NCBI RefSeq assembly: GCF_000020505.1
Contig: NC_011027.1
Coordinates: 158,501 to 222,500 of the forward strand
Reading direction: 5' to 3'
From: Chlorobaculum parvum NCIB 8327
Lineage (GTDB): Bacteria > Bacteroidota > Chlorobiia > Chlorobiales > Chlorobiaceae
Length of the DNA: 64,000 nt
This document shows, in pieces, positions 36,321-47,121 of the stretch (position 1 is its first letter; each line of letters opens with the position of its first letter). Below the pieces are notes generated by a model that saw only the letters and a program-made list of their open reading frames with translations, ran no database searches and was not told where the DNA came from. A program made the position numbers and the translations under genes.

Positions 36321-36689
36321 ATGATCCAGAAAGAGACAAATCTGGTTGTTGCCGATAATAGCGGAGCGAAAAAAGTGCGTTGCATTCATGTCTTCGGTGG
36401 TACCGGAAGGCGTTATGCAGCTCTCGGAGACCAGATCATGGTAACGGTCAAGGCAGCGGTTCCGAACGGCGTCGTCAAGAAAAAAGATGTTTGTAAGGCT
36501 GTTGTCGTGCGTTGCGCCAAGGAGCAGCGTCGTAAGGACGGTTCCTACATCAGGTTCGATGAGAATGCCGTTGTGCTGCTCAACGCTCAGGGCGAGCCGA
36601 GAGGCACTCGTATTTTCGGGCCGGTCGCTCGCGAGCTTCGCGACAAAAGGTATATGAAGATCGTATCGCTGGCTCCCGAGGTTCTCTGA
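36321..36689 (+). CDS. rplN: 50S ribosomal protein L14
   Basis: A 122-residue L14 at the subunit interface: [27 protein letters not shown] and [35 protein letters not shown] are invariant. It is followed 11 nt later by a tRNA gene, which is unusual for this operon. Confidence 0.98.
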   Translation: MIQKETNLVVADNSGAKKVRCIHVFGGTGRRYAALGDQIMVTVKAAVPNGVVKKKDVCKAVVVRCAKEQRRKDGSYIRFDENAVVLLNAQGEPRGTRIFGPVARELRDKRYMKIVSLAPEVL

Positions 36690-36700
36690 GGGAGCGATCA

Positions 36701-36773
36701 GCGGGAGTAACTCAGCTGGTAGAGTCACAGCCTTCCAAGCTGTTGGTCGCGGGTTCGAGTCCCGTCTCCCGCT
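36701..36773 (+). tRNA. tRNA-Gly, anticodon TCC
   Basis: A complete cloverleaf: acceptor GCGGGAG paired with CTCCCGC, a D arm, anticodon stem ACAGC/GCTGT with loop CTTCCAA (anticodon TCC), variable loop, and T arm GCGGG-TTCGAGT-CCCGT. The discriminator base is T and the CCA end is not encoded. It lies between rplN and rplX in the same direction and must be cut from the ribosomal-protein transcript unless it has its own promoter. Confidence 0.95.
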
Positions 36774-36805
36774 CAGGTTCATGAATAATATCATACAGGT
36801 CAACC

Positions 36806-37048
36806 ATGAAAACAGGCATTAAAAAGATCAAGCTCCACGTCAAGAAGAATGATGATGTCGTTGTCATTGCCGGTAACGACAAGGGCAAGTCGGGCAAGGT
36901 TCTGAAAGTCTTCCCGCAGAAAGGTCGCGTGATCGTCGAAGGCGTCAATATTCGCAAGCGCCATATGCGCCCGACCCAGACTTCGCCTCAGGGCTCGATC
37001 ATCGAGCGCGAGTTTCCGATTCATGCGTCGAACGTCAAGAAGAGCTGA
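36806..37048 (+). CDS. rplX: 50S ribosomal protein L24
   Basis: An 80-residue L24, assembly initiator of the large subunit. The KOW motif is [37 protein letters not shown]. It begins 32 nt after the tRNA; ATG 36806 follows a weak CAGG site. The C-terminus is short for the family but complete-looking. Confidence 0.96.
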   Translation: MKTGIKKIKLHVKKNDDVVVIAGNDKGKSGKVLKVFPQKGRVIVEGVNIRKRHMRPTQTSPQGSIIEREFPIHASNVKKS

Positions 37049-37109
37049 CTGAGATTTCATTAAAAGGCAGGATGACCAAGACCATCCTGTGTAAAAAGTA
37101 CAAGCAAAG

Positions 37110-37694
37110 ATGTCTAAAAAAGAGAATGCGGAGCAGGAAGTAGCTATGCCTGCTCGCCTTGAGGTCTACTACAAGGAGACCGTCGTTCCGAAGATGATGG
37201 AGCGATTCAAATACGAGAATATCATGATGGTTCCCCGCCTCGAAAAGATCGCGGTGAACATCGGTGTGGGCGAAGCCGCCCAGGAGCCCAAGCTGCTCGA
37301 AACCGCCATGCAGGAGCTCGGCCAGATCACCGGCCAGAAGCCGCAGATTCGCAAAGCCAAGAAAGCTATCTCGAACTTCAAGCTTCGTGAAGGCCAGGCA
37401 ATCGGCTGCCGCGTTACCCTCCGTCGCAAGATGATGTACGAATTCCTCGATCGTTTCGTGACGGTTGCCGTGCCTCGTATCCGCGACTTCCGCGGTCTGA
37501 GCGACACGAGCTTCGACGGTCGCGGTAACTATAACGCAGGTATCCGCGAACAGATCATTTTCCCGGAAATCGACATCGACAAGGTGCCGAGAATCAACGG
37601 CATGGACATCAGTTTTGTCACGTCGGCAAAAACGGATGAGGAGGCCCACGAGCTTCTCACCCTGCTCGGCATGCCCTTCAAAAAGAAGAACTAA
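37110..37694 (+). CDS. rplE: 50S ribosomal protein L5
   Basis: A 194-residue L5 that binds 5S r[60 protein letters not shown] and [19 protein letters not shown] are characteristic. It has a slightly long, charged N-terminal extension ([21 protein letters not shown]). Confidence 0.98.
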   Translation: MSKKENAEQEVAMPARLEVYYKETVVPKMMERFKYENIMMVPRLEKIAVNIGVGEAAQEPKLLETAMQELGQITGQKPQIRKAKKAISNFKLREGQAIGCRVTLRRKMMYEFLDRFVTVAVPRIRDFRGLSDTSFDGRGNYNAGIREQIIFPEIDIDKVPRINGMDISFVTSAKTDEEAHELLTLLGMPFKKKN

Positions 37695-37715
37695 ACAAAC
37701 AAAGCACGAACCAAG

Positions 37716-37985
37716 ATGGCAAGGAAAAGCATCATTGCACGTAACGAAAGAAGGAAAGAGCTTGTCGAGAAGTATGCGGCAAAACGTGAAGAGCTGAAAA
37801 AAGCCGGCGATTACGAAGCCCTTCGCAAGCTTCCCCGAGACAGTTCCGCCACGAGAGTGCGCAACCGCTGCGTCCTGACCGGTCGCGGTCGCGGTAACTA
37901 CGAGAAGTTCGGCCTGTGCAGGAACATGTTCCGCAAGCTGGCACTCGAAGGCAAGCTTCCCGGCGTCAGAAAGGCGAGCTGGTAA
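37716..37985 (+). CDS. rpsN: 30S ribosomal protein S14
   Basis: An 89-residue S14 of the long, zinc-free type: the usual CxxC pairs are lacking. [59 protein letters not shown] and [25 protein letters not shown] are typical. 21 nt after rplE. Confidence 0.98.
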   Translation: MARKSIIARNERRKELVEKYAAKREELKKAGDYEALRKLPRDSSATRVRNRCVLTGRGRGNYEKFGLCRNMFRKLALEGKLPGVRKASW

Positions 37986-38049
37986 GCGCGCCACCGGGAT
38001 CGATAGATAGATGTCTGATCATTTACGAAAGTAACCAATTGTTAGAGCC

Positions 38050-38451
38050 ATGCCCGTAACGGATTCCATAGCCGATTTCATCACCCGCATCAGAAATGCC
38101 GGGAGCGCAAAAAACAAGACGACCGATATTCCTTATACCCGCGTCCGCGAGAATCTCTCGAAACTGCTGGTCGAAAAGGGATACATCCAGAACTACACGG
38201 TGATCAAAACCGAAGCCGACAAGTTCCCGTTCATCCGCGTCGAGCTGAAATACACGGCTGACGGACGGCATGCCATCAAGGAGATTTCGAGGGTCAGCTC
38301 TCCTGGCCGCAGAGTCTATCAGGGCAAGGATATCAAACGATACCTTGGCGGTCTCGGTCTGTTCATCCTTTCGACCTCGAAGGGTATTCTGACCGACAAG
38401 GAGGCACGCGAGCAGAACGTCGGCGGTGAGGTGCTGTTCCGTATTTATTAA
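38050..38451 (+). CDS. rpsH: 30S ribosomal protein S8
   Basis: A 133-residue S8: [63 protein letters not shown] and [32 protein letters not shown]8 binds central-domain 16S rRNA and is the spc-operon repressor in E. coli. Confidence 0.98.
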   Translation: MPVTDSIADFITRIRNAGSAKNKTTDIPYTRVRENLSKLLVEKGYIQNYTVIKTEADKFPFIRVELKYTADGRHAIKEISRVSSPGRRVYQGKDIKRYLGGLGLFILSTSKGILTDKEAREQNVGGEVLFRIY

Positions 38452-38482
38452 AATTTTCTAAGCCAAAGAGCATCAGTTTACC

Positions 38483-39022
38483 ATGTCAAGAATAGGAAAA
38501 ATGCCGATCCAGCTTGCTGATCAGGCTAAGGTCGAGGTCAAGGACAAGATGATCAACGTAACCGGTCCGAAGGGTTCGCTTTCGCAGGCTCTGGTTGATG
38601 AGGTTATCGTTACGGTTGAAGATGGCGCCGTGACCGTGCAGAGAATTGATGACAGCAAACGTTCGCGAGCCATGCACGGCTTGTACCGCATGCTGGTCAA
38701 CAATATGGTTGAAGGTGTGACCAAAGGGTTTACCCGCAAGCTCGAAATGTCCGGCGTCGGTTATCGCGCTGAACTCAAGGGCGATCTGCTTGCGCTGACC
38801 GTCGGATTCTCGCACATGATCTACTTCCAGGCTCCTGCCGAAATCAAAATCGAGGTGCCCGAACCGACCGTCATTCTTGTCAGCGGTATTGACAAGGCTC
38901 TGGTTGGCCAGATCGCTGCAAAGATCCGCTCCTTCAGGAAGCCGGAACCGTATCGCGGCAAGGGTATCAAGTACGAAGGTGAGGTTATTCGCCGCAAGGA
39001 AGGCAAGGCTGCCGGTAAGTAA
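38483..39022 (+). CDS. rplF: 50S ribosomal protein L6
   Basis: A 179-residue L6 near the factor-binding site: MSRIGKMPIQLADQAKVEV, LEMSGVGYRAELKGDLLALTVGFSH and KIRSFRKPEPYRGKGIKYEGEVIRRKEGKAAGK. 31 nt after rpsH. Confidence 0.98.
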   Translation: MSRIGKMPIQLADQAKVEVKDKMINVTGPKGSLSQALVDEVIVTVEDGAVTVQRIDDSKRSRAMHGLYRMLVNNMVEGVTKGFTRKLEMSGVGYRAELKGDLLALTVGFSHMIYFQAPAEIKIEVPEPTVILVSGIDKALVGQIAAKIRSFRKPEPYRGKGIKYEGEVIRRKEGKAAGK

Positions 39023-39081
39023 GTCGGCCGTGCCGAGGATCGGAAAAAGTCAGGTAACAAACATTTATACGGTTAGAGATA

Positions 39082-39441
39082 ATGAGCCAAATCGATAAAG
39101 CTGCCCGCAGGCAGAAAATCAAGGCAAGAAGCAGGGCTACGGTGCATGGCAACGCAACAAGACCAAGGCTGTGCGTGTACAGGAGTCTTTCGCAGATCTA
39201 TGCGCAATTGATCGACGATGAGAGTGGCAAGACACTCATGGCGGTATCGACCATGTCCAAAGACAATGCAGGTCTTCAGGGATCCAAATCCGAGAGGAGT
39301 GCCGCAGTAGGCAAGCAGCTTGCTGAAAAGGCGATTGCCCAGGGTATTTCCAATGTCGTTTTCGACAGGAACGGATTCCGCTACCACGGTCGCATCAAGG
39401 CTCTGGCCGACGGCGCACGTGAAGCTGGCCTGATCTTTTAA
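39082..39441 (+). CDS. rplR: 50S ribosomal protein L18
   Basis: A 119-residue L18 that, with L5, binds 5S r[42 protein letters not shown] and [28 protein letters not shown] are typical. 59 nt after rplF. Confidence 0.98.
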   Translation: MSQIDKAARRQKIKARSRATVHGNATRPRLCVYRSLSQIYAQLIDDESGKTLMAVSTMSKDNAGLQGSKSERSAAVGKQLAEKAIAQGISNVVFDRNGFRYHGRIKALADGAREAGLIF

Positions 39442-39462
39442 AACTTTTCAAAGAGAACGTAC

Positions 39463-39981
39463 ATGTCGAAAAAATCTGCCAGGAATATCAAGCCCGGTGA
39501 GTTGAATCTGAAAGAGAAGCTGGTGCACATCAACAGAACCGCCAAGGTTGTCAAAGGTGGTAAGCGCTTCGGTTTCAACGCTATTGTCGTTGTCGGTGAC
39601 AAGGAAGGCCATGTCGGATACGGGCTCGGAAAAGCCAATGAAGTTCAGGATGCTATCGCCAAGGGCGTTGAAGATGGCAAAAAGAACGTCATCAAGGTGC
39701 CGATTGTCAAGGGAACCATTCCTCACCCGATCGTCGCCAAATACGGATCAGCTAAAGTTTTGATGAAGCCTGCGACGCCCGGTACGGGTCTGATCGCTGG
39801 CGGCGCTGTCAGGGCCGTGCTTGAAATGGCCGGTATCCATGACATCCTGACCAAGTCTCTCGGCTCCTCCAACCCGCACAACGTGGTCAAGGCAGCCATC
39901 AAGGGTCTCCAGAGCATCTCCGATGCCAACGATGTGGCAGAGCGCCGCTCGAAGACCCTGCAAGAGGTATACGAAAGCTAA
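39463..39981 (+). CDS. rpsE: 30S ribosomal protein S5
   Basis: A 172-residue S5 involved in decoding accuracy and mRNA entry. [46 protein letters not shown] and [34 protein letters not shown] are diagnostic. Confidence 0.98.
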
Positions 39982-39996
39982 AAAGGAGTGGCGAGC

Positions 39997-40182
39997 ATGA
40001 GTGAGAAAATGTTACAGGTTACCCAGGTGCGCAGCGTTATCGGTGGCACCAAGAAGCAGAAGGCAACGATCAAGGCTCTCGGCCTCGGACGGCCGAACCA
40101 CAAGGTTCAGATCAAGGACAACCCCTGCTCCAGAGGGCAGATTCGCGTCGTCCAGCACCTTGTCAAGGTTGAAGAGCTTTAA
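39997..40182 (+). CDS. rpmD: 50S ribosomal protein L30
   Basis: A 61-residue L30: VTQVRSVIGGTKKQKATIKALGLGRPNHKVQIKDNPCSRGQIRVVQHLVKVEEL. I start at ATG 39997 because AAGGAG lies 8 nt upstream; a GTG at 39988 overlaps that ribosome-binding site. Confidence 0.96.
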   Translation: MSEKMLQVTQVRSVIGGTKKQKATIKALGLGRPNHKVQIKDNPCSRGQIRVVQHLVKVEEL

Positions 40183-40216
40183 GAAGAATCACTAAAGATA
40201 GTCGGGAATTCAAACA

Positions 40217-40771
40217 ATGGATTTAAGTTCACTCCGCCCTGCTAAAGGTGCAGTCAAGGGAAGAAAAAGGGTCGGTCGCGGACCCGGTTCAGGCAACGGT
40301 ACTACTGCCGGCAAGGGTAACAAGGGACAGCAGTCGAGGAGCGGTTATACGCGTCCGGTCACTGAAGGCGGACAGATGCCTATGTACAGAAGGCTTCCGA
40401 AGTTCGGTTTCACGCCGCCAAACAAGAAGTCTGTCGCATGCGTCAACCTTGCCCAGATTCAGATGTGGATCGAGAAGGGGCTTGTTGGTGAAGAAATCAG
40501 TGTGCTTGATCTCAAGCATCTCTGCAACGCCAGCAATCAGGACTACTTCAAGATTCTTGGCAACGGTGAGTTTGAGTCCGCGGTAACCATCACGGCTCAT
40601 TTCTTCAGCAAGAGTGCTGTGGAAAAGATCGAAAAGGCTGGTGGCAAGACCGTCACTGCTTACCGTACGCTTGAGGAGGCTTCAAAGGTCAATGGCCTGC
40701 CGTTCGAAGAGGCTCTTTTGACTCCCAAAGCCCCGGTGTTGAAGAAAAAAAAGAAGTCGGACAAGTCGTGA
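40217..40771 (+). CDS. rplO: 50S ribosomal protein L15
   Basis: A 184-residue L15: LSSLRPAKGAVKGRKRVGRGPGSGNGTTAGKGNKGQQSRSG, GGQMPMYRRLPKFGF. The C-terminus carries a longer, Lys-rich tail than in E. coli (VLKKKKKSDKS). Late 50S assembly protein; 18 nt before secY. Confidence 0.97.
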   Translation: MDLSSLRPAKGAVKGRKRVGRGPGSGNGTTAGKGNKGQQSRSGYTRPVTEGGQMPMYRRLPKFGFTPPNKKSVACVNLAQIQMWIEKGLVGEEISVLDLKHLCNASNQDYFKILGNGEFESAVTITAHFFSKSAVEKIEKAGGKTVTAYRTLEEASKVNGLPFEEALLTPKAPVLKKKKKSDKS

Positions 40772-40789
40772 ACCACGGAATGAGCTGCC

Positions 40790-42115
40790 ATGAAGCTTAA
40801 TGAGAGCATTCGGAATATTAACAAAATCCCTGAGTTAAGGCAGCGGATCCTCTATACCCTCCTGCTACTGTTTGTGTACAGGCTGGGATCGCATATCACC
40901 ATTCCGGGGGTTGACGCCGCAGCAATTGCGAGTGCGACCACGTCACACTCCAATGACCTTTTCGGTCTGTTTGACCTGTTTGTCGGAGGCGCGTTTGCAC
41001 GCGCCTCGATCTTTTCGCTCGGTATCATGCCGTACATTTCGGCATCGATCATCATTCAGCTTCTTGGAGCGGTGACGCCGTTCGTGCAGAAGTTGCAGCA
41101 GGAGGGCGAAGAGGGACGACAGAAAATCAATCAATATACCCGTTACGGTACGGTTCTTTTGGCGTTTCTCCAGGCATGGGGCGTCAGCGTCAACCTGTCG
41201 AGCCCTTCATCGTTCGGCAAGGTGGTTGTTCCCGATCCGAGCATTTTCTTTACCATCACGGCCATCGTTATTCTGACCGCCAGCACTGTGTTCATCATGT
41301 GGCTTGGTGAGCTGATTACCGAGCGTGGCATTGGTAACGGTATTTCGCTGATCATCATGATCGGTATCCTTGCCAGGTTCCCGCAGTCGCTTGTGGCTGA
41401 AATTCAGTCTGTTTCGTTTGGCAGCAAGAACTGGATTGTCGAGATCGTTATCATGGGGCTCATGGCGGCAATCGTAGCGATCGTGGTGTTGCTGACCGTA
41501 GCGACGAGAAGAATTCCGGTACAGCACGCCAAGCGCGTCGTTGGCCGCAAGGTTTACGGTGGCGGCACGCAGTACATTCCGATGAAGGTCAATACGGCCG
41601 GTGTTATGCCGATCATCTTCGCGCAGTCGATCATGTTCCTGCCGAGCACCTTCCTGTCGTTCTTCCCCGAAAGTGAGGCCATGCAGAAGATCGCTTCGGC
41701 ATTTGCCTACGATTCGTGGTGGTACGCCATTATCTTTGGTCTCATGATCGTGTTCTTCACCTACTTCTATACGGCTATCGCGTTCAATCCGAAAGAGGTT
41801 GCTGATACCATGCGTCGTCAGGGGGGATTCATTCCCGGTGTTCGCCCCGGTAAGAGTACCGAAGAGTTTATCGACAATATCCTTACCCGAATCACGCTGC
41901 CTGGCGCTATCGCTTTGGCTGTGATTGCTGTGTTGCCAACCTTTCTGACCAAGTTCGGAAACGTGACGCCCGGTTTCGCCCAGTTTTTCGGTGGCACCAG
42001 CTTGCTCATTATTGTCAGCGTCGGCCTCGACACGCTTCAGCAGGTCGAAAGCCATCTGATGATGCGCCACTACGACGGGTTCATGAAGACCGCGAAGGCT
42101 CGGGGGCGTCGATGA
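40790..42115 (+). CDS. secY: Preprotein translocase subunit SecY
   Basis: A 441-residue channel subunit with ten membrane helices: RIVYTLLLLFVYRLGSHITIPGVD-type N-terminus, GIMPYISASIIIQLL, GIGNGISLIIMIGI, and the cytosolic loop RRIPVQHAKRVVGRKVYGG. The Sec61/SecY pore exports unfolded proteins with SecA. Its stop overlaps the map start (ATGA). Confidence 0.98.
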   Translation: MKLNESIRNINKIPELRQRILYTLLLLFVYRLGSHITIPGVDAAAIASATTSHSNDLFGLFDLFVGGAFARASIFSLGIMPYISASIIIQLLGAVTPFVQKLQQEGEEGRQKINQYTRYGTVLLAFLQAWGVSVNLSSPSSFGKVVVPDPSIFFTITAIVILTASTVFIMWLGELITERGIGNGISLIIMIGILARFPQSLVAEIQSVSFGSKNWIVEIVIMGLMAAIVAIVVLLTVATRRIPVQHAKRVVGRKVYGGGTQYIPMKVNTAGVMPIIFAQSIMFLPSTFLSFFPESEAMQKIASAFAYDSWWYAIIFGLMIVFFTYFYTAIAFNPKEVADTMRRQGGFIPGVRPGKSTEEFIDNILTRITLPGAIALAVIAVLPTFLTKFGNVTPGFAQFFGGTSLLIIVSVGLDTLQQVESHLMMRHYDGFMKTAKARGRR

Positions 42116-42885
42116 TCACCATCAAAAGCGAGCGTGAAATCGGGTTGATGCGCGAGGCTGGCGAAATCGTCGGTCGCGTTCTCGACATGCTCGAAGAGGA
42201 AATTGCTCCAGGTATGACGACCAAGCGGCTCGACGAGCTTGCCGAGCAGTTCATTCGCGATCATCAGGCCGTGCCGAGTTTTCTGAATTACGCGCCGAAA
42301 GGCGAGCCCAATGTGACGCCTTACCCGGCCACCCTGTGCGTCTCGATCAATGAAGAGGTTGTGCATGGCGTGCCGAGCGACAAGCGTGTGATTCAGGAAG
42401 GTGAGATCGTTTCGGTCGATTGCGGAGCTTACAAAAGCGGTTACCACGGCGATTCTGCCCGAACGTTTGTGGTTGGAGAGATCGCCCCCGAGGTTCAGCA
42501 GCTTGTCGATGTGACGCGCGAATGCCTCTATCGCGGTATTGAGCAGGCCGTTGCAGGCAACCGTCTGCACGACATTTCGGCGGCCATCGAGAAGCATGCG
42601 CGCTCGTTCAATTACAGTGTGATCGAGAACATGGTCGGCCATGGAATCGGCAGCGAACTGCATGAGGACCCTGCCGTTCCGAATTATGGACGGCCGCATA
42701 CCGGTGTGAAGTTGCGCAAGGGAATGACGCTGGCCATCGAGCCGATGATTGCCCTTGGCCGCTCTCGACGTGCGGTCAGTAAACGAGGCGCCTGGGTTGC
42801 TGTAACCGAAGACGGCAAGCCGTCAGCCCATTTCGAGCACACCATCGCCATCGGTGACGGCCCTGCCGAAATTCTGACCCGGTAA
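42112..42885 (+). CDS. map: Methionine aminopeptidase, type I
   Basis: A 257-residue enzyme that removes initiator methionine. Metal ligands are visible in VSVDCGAYKSGYHGDSARTF (two Asp), MVGHGIGSELHEDPAVPNYG (His), IEPMI (Glu) and the final FEHTIAI (Glu). ATG 42112 overlaps the secY stop, giving coupled translation. Confidence 0.97.
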   Translation: MITIKSEREIGLMREAGEIVGRVLDMLEEEIAPGMTTKRLDELAEQFIRDHQAVPSFLNYAPKGEPNVTPYPATLCVSINEEVVHGVPSDKRVIQEGEIVSVDCGAYKSGYHGDSARTFVVGEIAPEVQQLVDVTRECLYRGIEQAVAGNRLHDISAAIEKHARSFNYSVIENMVGHGIGSELHEDPAVPNYGRPHTGVKLRKGMTLAIEPMIALGRSRRAVSKRGAWVAVTEDGKPSAHFEHTIAIGDGPAEILTR

Positions 42886-42935
42886 GCAACAGAGAGCACT
42901 ATTTATAACGAACTGAAGAAAAGCGGAGAGAGACA

Positions 42936-43154
42936 GTGGCCAAGGAAGAATCAATTGAGGTAGAAGGCGAAATTCTGGAAGCGCTTCCGAACGCGCAGTT
43001 CAGGGTCAAGCTCGAAAACGGTCTCGAAGTGCTTGCGCACGTTTCGGGAAAGATCCGGATGCACTACATCCGGATTCTGCCCGGTGACAAGGTGAAGGTT
43101 CAGATTTCGCCTTACGACCTGAGCAAAGGTAGAATTACCTACCGTTATAAATAA
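42936..43154 (+). CDS. infA: Translation initiation factor IF-1
   Basis: A 72-residue S1/OB-fold protein: [73 protein letters not shown]-1 blocks the A site during initiation. The start is GTG 42936 preceded by GGAGAGAG. Confidence 0.98.
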   Translation: MAKEESIEVEGEILEALPNAQFRVKLENGLEVLAHVSGKIRMHYIRILPGDKVKVQISPYDLSKGRITYRYK

Positions 43155-43264
43155 AAAAGAAAATATTTGGCCTTCATCCGGTTGATTGTTTGGTGTGTTT
43201 TGATTACATTACATGCCTTTTCATATTTTGGACAGACCGGACAATTATACATGTGGGGTTTACC

Positions 43265-43381
43265 ATGAAAGTTTATTCGTCTATCAAAAAACGTTGCGAG
43301 CACTGCAGGATTATCAAGCGCAAAGGAAAACGGTATGTGATCTGCAAGGTGAATCCAAGCCATAAGCAGCGCCAAGGGTGA
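43265..43381 (+). CDS. rpmJ: 50S ribosomal protein L36
   Basis: A 38-residue zinc-ribbon protein: [38 protein letters not shown] has the complete Zn set (C11, C14, C27, H33). It is the zinc-containing paralogue. ATG 43265 is the right start; the longer frame to 43190 lies in a noncoding leader of about 110 nt. Confidence 0.96.
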   Translation: MKVYSSIKKRCEHCRIIKRKGKRYVICKVNPSHKQRQG

Positions 43382-43416
43382 TCTTCAGGAACAATCAACA
43401 GATTTGAGAAAAACAT

Positions 43417-43794
43417 ATGAGGTTAGCTGGGGTTAATTTGCCATTGAACAAACATGCGGTCATCGCGTTGACCTATGTTTATGGCATCGGGAACACATCC
43501 GCCAAAAACATACTCGCAAAAGCCGGAGTCGCTCCTGACAAGAAAATTTCAGAGCTGAGCGATGAAGAGGCTCACGCTATCAGGGAAATCATCGGCAACG
43601 AATACACGGTCGAGGGTGAGGCACGTGCTGAACAGCAGCTTTCCATCAAGCGCCTCATGGATATCGGATGCTATCGTGGTCTTCGTCACAGGCGTTCCCT
43701 GCCGGCTCGTGGTCAGCGTACCCGCACCAATGCGAGAACCAGGAAAGGCAAGCGCAAGACGGTTGCAGGCAAGAAGAAGGCCGGCAAGAAGTAA
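43417..43794 (+). CDS. rpsM: 30S ribosomal protein S13
   Basis: A 125-residue S13 at the 30S head bridges: [38 protein letters not shown] and [28 protein letters not shown]. First gene of the alpha segment. Confidence 0.98.
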   Translation: MRLAGVNLPLNKHAVIALTYVYGIGNTSAKNILAKAGVAPDKKISELSDEEAHAIREIIGNEYTVEGEARAEQQLSIKRLMDIGCYRGLRHRRSLPARGQRTRTNARTRKGKRKTVAGKKKAGKK

Positions 43795-43841
43795 CGAGCG
43801 GAGCAATCAAGCAACAAGAGAGATAAAATACCGACAGACTC

Positions 43842-44225
43842 ATGGCAACAGCGAGCAGGAAAAAAAAGAAAGTCAAGGTTACCCCGGAAGGTACCGTCCA
43901 TATCAAGGCATCGTTCAACAACATCATGGTGACCATCACCGATACGCTCGGTAATACGGTTTCCTGGTCGAGCGCAGGCAAAAATGGCTTCAGGGGCTCC
44001 AAGAAAAATACCCCGTATGCATCGCAGGTGACTTCCGAGGCGGCAGCCAAAGAGGCCTACGATCTTGGTATGCGTTATGTTGACGTGCTTATCAAAGGAC
44101 CTGGTTCCGGTCGTGATGCTGCCATCAGGGCGCTTCAGGGAGTCGGTCTGGAGGTGCGCTCCATTCGCGATATTACGCCGCTTCCGCATAACGGTTGCAG
44201 GCCTCCCAAGCGCAGAAGGGTCTGA
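43842..44225 (+). CDS. rpsK: 30S ribosomal protein S11
   Basis: A 127-residue S11 of the platform: [50 protein letters not shown] and [19 protein letters not shown]. 47 nt after rpsM. Confidence 0.98.
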   Translation: MATASRKKKKVKVTPEGTVHIKASFNNIMVTITDTLGNTVSWSSAGKNGFRGSKKNTPYASQVTSEAAAKEAYDLGMRYVDVLIKGPGSGRDAAIRALQGVGLEVRSIRDITPLPHNGCRPPKRRRV

Positions 44226-44261
44226 TGGTTATAATTAAGAATTTTCAATGAAGCAATTGCT

Positions 44262-44873
44262 ATGGCACGATTCAGAGGCTCAATTACCAAGGTTTCACGC
44301 AGGCTGGGAATAGCTCTTTCTCCCAAGGCTGAAAAATATCTCGAAAGACGCCCGTACGCTCCGGGTGAGCACGGCCAGTCCCGCAGGGGCAAGGTGTCGG
44401 AATATGCGCTGCAGCTCAGAGAAAAGCAGAAGATGAAATATCTTTATGGTGTTCTCGAAAAGCAGTTCAGGATTTACTACAAGAAGGCTGTCGCCCAGCG
44501 CGGCGTTACCGGTGACAACCTGGTGAAGATGCTCGAACGCCGTTTCGACAACGTGGTCTATCGCTGCGGTTTCTCGCCGTCTCGCGCCGGTGCCCGTCAG
44601 CTTGTTACGCACGGTCACATGCTGGTCAACGGCAAGAAGGTCAACATTCCTTCATTCCTGGTATCACCTGGCGATCAGATCGAGTTCAGGCAGAAGAGCC
44701 GCAATCTCGATGCCGTAGCCGATTCGCTCAACAAGGCTGCCGAGTCAAGGATTCCCGAGTGGATCCAGGTTGACAAAGCGAACCGCAAAGCGGTGTTCCT
44801 GGCTATTCCTGAGCGCGAAGCCGTACAGGAACCGTTCAATGAACAGCTTGTCGTCGAGTTGTACTCCAAGTGA
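44262..44873 (+). CDS. rpsD: 30S ribosomal protein S4
   Basis: A 203-residue S4 that nucleates 30S assembly. [27 protein letters not shown] and the S4 domain [39 protein letters not shown] are present. N-terminal zinc cysteines are absent, as in many bacteria. Confidence 0.98.
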   Translation: MARFRGSITKVSRRLGIALSPKAEKYLERRPYAPGEHGQSRRGKVSEYALQLREKQKMKYLYGVLEKQFRIYYKKAVAQRGVTGDNLVKMLERRFDNVVYRCGFSPSRAGARQLVTHGHMLVNGKKVNIPSFLVSPGDQIEFRQKSRNLDAVADSLNKAAESRIPEWIQVDKANRKAVFLAIPEREAVQEPFNEQLVVELYSK

Positions 44874-44902
44874 TCTTTTTGAATTCCTAAGGAAGCAAGA
44901 CT

Positions 44903-45889
44903 ATGATATATCAGATGCAGATGCCTGCAAAGATCGATGTGGACGAAGCGACCCACACCGGCAGCTTCGGGCGATTCATAGCCCAGCCGCTGGAGAGGGG
45001 ATACGGAGTTACGCTGGGCAATGCCATGAGAAGGGTTCTGCTTGCCTCTCTTCCCGGAACAGCAATCACCGGGATCAAGATCGATGGTGTGTTTCACGAG
45101 TTTTCAACGATCGACGGCGTTCGCGAGGATGTGCCCGAGATTGTACTCAATCTGAAAAAAGTGCGCTTCAAGTCGAACTGCAAGCGCAGCTGCAAAACGA
45201 CTCTGACCCTTGCGGGGCCTAAAGATTTCCTTGCCGGCGACATCGTCGCACAGGAAGGTGAATTCGAGGTGCTCAACAAGGATCTGCATATCGCGACGAT
45301 CAACTCTGAGGCTGCCGTGACGATCGATATTTATATCGGCCGCGGTCGTGGTTATGTGCCCGCCGAAGAGAATCGCAGCGACGGAATGCCGATCGGCTTC
45401 ATCGCCATCGACTCGATTTATACACCGATCAAGAACGTCAAACTGACCGTCGAGAACACCCGTGTCGGGCAGAAGACCGACTACGAAAAGATGATTCTCG
45501 ATGTTGAGACCGACGGATCAATCTCTCCCGACGACGCCATCAGCCTTGCCGGCAGGATCATCAACGATCACGTCACCTTCTTTGCGAACTTCTCGCCGAC
45601 CGAAGAGGAGTATGCTGAAGAGGAGTACAAGCAGCTCGACGAAGAGTTCGAGAACATGCGCAAAAAGCTCCAGACCAAGATCGAGGATCTCGACCTTTCG
45701 GTTCGTTCGCACAACTGCCTGAGGCTTGCTGAAATCGACACGCTCGCTGATCTGGTTTCCAGAAGGGAAGATGAGCTGTTGAACTACAAGAACTTCGGCA
45801 AGAAGTCTTTGACAGAGTTGAGAGAGGCCCTTGAAAAAGAGGGGCTCAAGTTCGGGATGGATATCACCCGTTACCAGATGAAAGGGTGA
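44903..45889 (+). CDS. rpoA: RNA polymerase alpha subunit
   Basis: A 328-residue alpha subunit. The N-terminal dimerisation domain has [33 protein letters not shown], and the C-terminal domain has [48 protein letters not shown], which contacts UP elements and activators. AAGGAAG precedes ATG 44903. Confidence 0.98.
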
Positions 45890-45936
45890 ACGCAGGCCAA
45901 TAGTACATTAGAAATCAATGAGAGCGGAAACAAGAA

Positions 45937-46401
45937 ATGCGTAAAGTAAAGCCAGCAAGGAAACTCGGGAGAACGACCGCCCATAGAAAAGCTACCCTGT
46001 CGAATCTTTCGACGCAGTTGCTGATCCACAAGCGTATCGAAACCACCGAAGCGAAAGCCAAGGAAACCCGCAAGGTTGTCGAGAAGATCATCACCAAGGC
46101 GCGCAAGGGCACCCACCATGCACAGCGTGAAATCTTCAGCGCCCTTCGCAACAAGGAAGCTGTTCAGGAGCTGTTCGAGGAAATCGTAGGACGCATCGGC
46201 TCGCGTAATGGCGGTTACACCCGCATCATCAAGCTCGCACCGCGCTTCGGCGATGCAGCCAAGATGGCGGTTATCGAGCTGGTAGACTTTGCCGAGGCTC
46301 CGGCAGCGGCATCGACGGCAGCCAAGCAGGATCGTGCAAAGCGCGTCAAAGGTTCGAAGAAAGCCGAGACTGAAAAAGAGGGCGGCGAATCGGCAGAGTA
46401 A
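45937..46401 (+). CDS. rplQ: 50S ribosomal protein L17
   Basis: A 154-residue L17: [52 protein letters not shown] and [29 protein letters not shown]. It has an extra Ala/Lys-rich tail of about 35 residues. Last gene of the ribosomal block; it converges on rsmG. Confidence 0.98.
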   Translation: MRKVKPARKLGRTTAHRKATLSNLSTQLLIHKRIETTEAKAKETRKVVEKIITKARKGTHHAQREIFSALRNKEAVQELFEEIVGRIGSRNGGYTRIIKLAPRFGDAAKMAVIELVDFAEAPAAASTAAKQDRAKRVKGSKKAETEKEGGESAE

Positions 46402-46467
46402 CGGTTCGGTCAGCATACAGTACTCGGTACAGAAACACGGTAGTCATCGTTCGCAGGATCAGCAAGA

Positions 46468-47121
46468 TCACCAGCGGGCGATGACTATCTGCTTTTCAGA
46501 GAAGAGCGGATCGATCTCTTCAATCGGCAGCCGGTCAACCGAGGCCGGGAACCCGAAATGCTTCTCCCGTGCCATCACGGCTTTTGCAATCTCCTCGTCA
46601 AGTTTTCCACCCTTCAGGCAGATCAGCACGCCATCACGTTTCAGCAACGTTGTGCAGTAGCTGCAAAGCTCTTCAAGCGGCGCCACCTGCCTACTGAGCA
46701 CTGTATCGAAAATCACTCCCCGCAGCTCCTCCACTCTCGAATGAACCGCCATCACATTACCGAGCCCGAGCTCTTTGATCATCGCCTTGCAGGCGGCGAT
46801 TTTCTTGCCGGTTGAATCAACGAGCAGAAATGAGGTTTCGGGAAAAAGAATGGCCAGCGGAATGCCGGGCAGGCCACCTCCGGTACCCAGATCAAGCACT
46901 TTTTCTCCAGGCTTGAAGTCGTGAATGCGGCTGATGAGCATCGAGTGGAATACGTGCTTGACGATGACCGGCGCATCCTCCTTGCGGCTGATAAGGTTCA
47001 CTTTGTGGTTCCACTCTTCGAGCAGCTCTGTGTAGCGCACCAGCAGTTTCAGGGCGTTTTTTTCAGCAGGAATGCCATGTTCACGGCAAAGTCTTTCTAA
47101 AAGTTGTAGGTCGTTCGGCAT
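46468..47121 (-). CDS. rsmG: 16S rRNA (guanine-N7) methyltransferase RsmG
   Basis: A 217-residue GidB protein that makes m7G527. [52 protein letters not shown] (SAM motif I) and [18 protein letters not shown] are typical. I start at ATG 47121 ([10 protein letters not shown]); the frame extends to 47202 but the extra residues are not family-like. Confidence 0.95.
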   Translation of the reverse strand: MPNDLQLLERLCREHGIPAEKNALKLLVRYTELLEEWNHKVNLISRKEDAPVIVKHVFHSMLISRIHDFKPGEKVLDLGTGGGLPGIPLAILFPETSFLLVDSTGKKIAACKAMIKELGLGNVMAVHSRVEELRGVIFDTVLSRQVAPLEELCSYCTTLLKRDGVLICLKGGKLDEEIAKAVMAREKHFGFPASVDRLPIEEIDPLFSEKQIVIARW

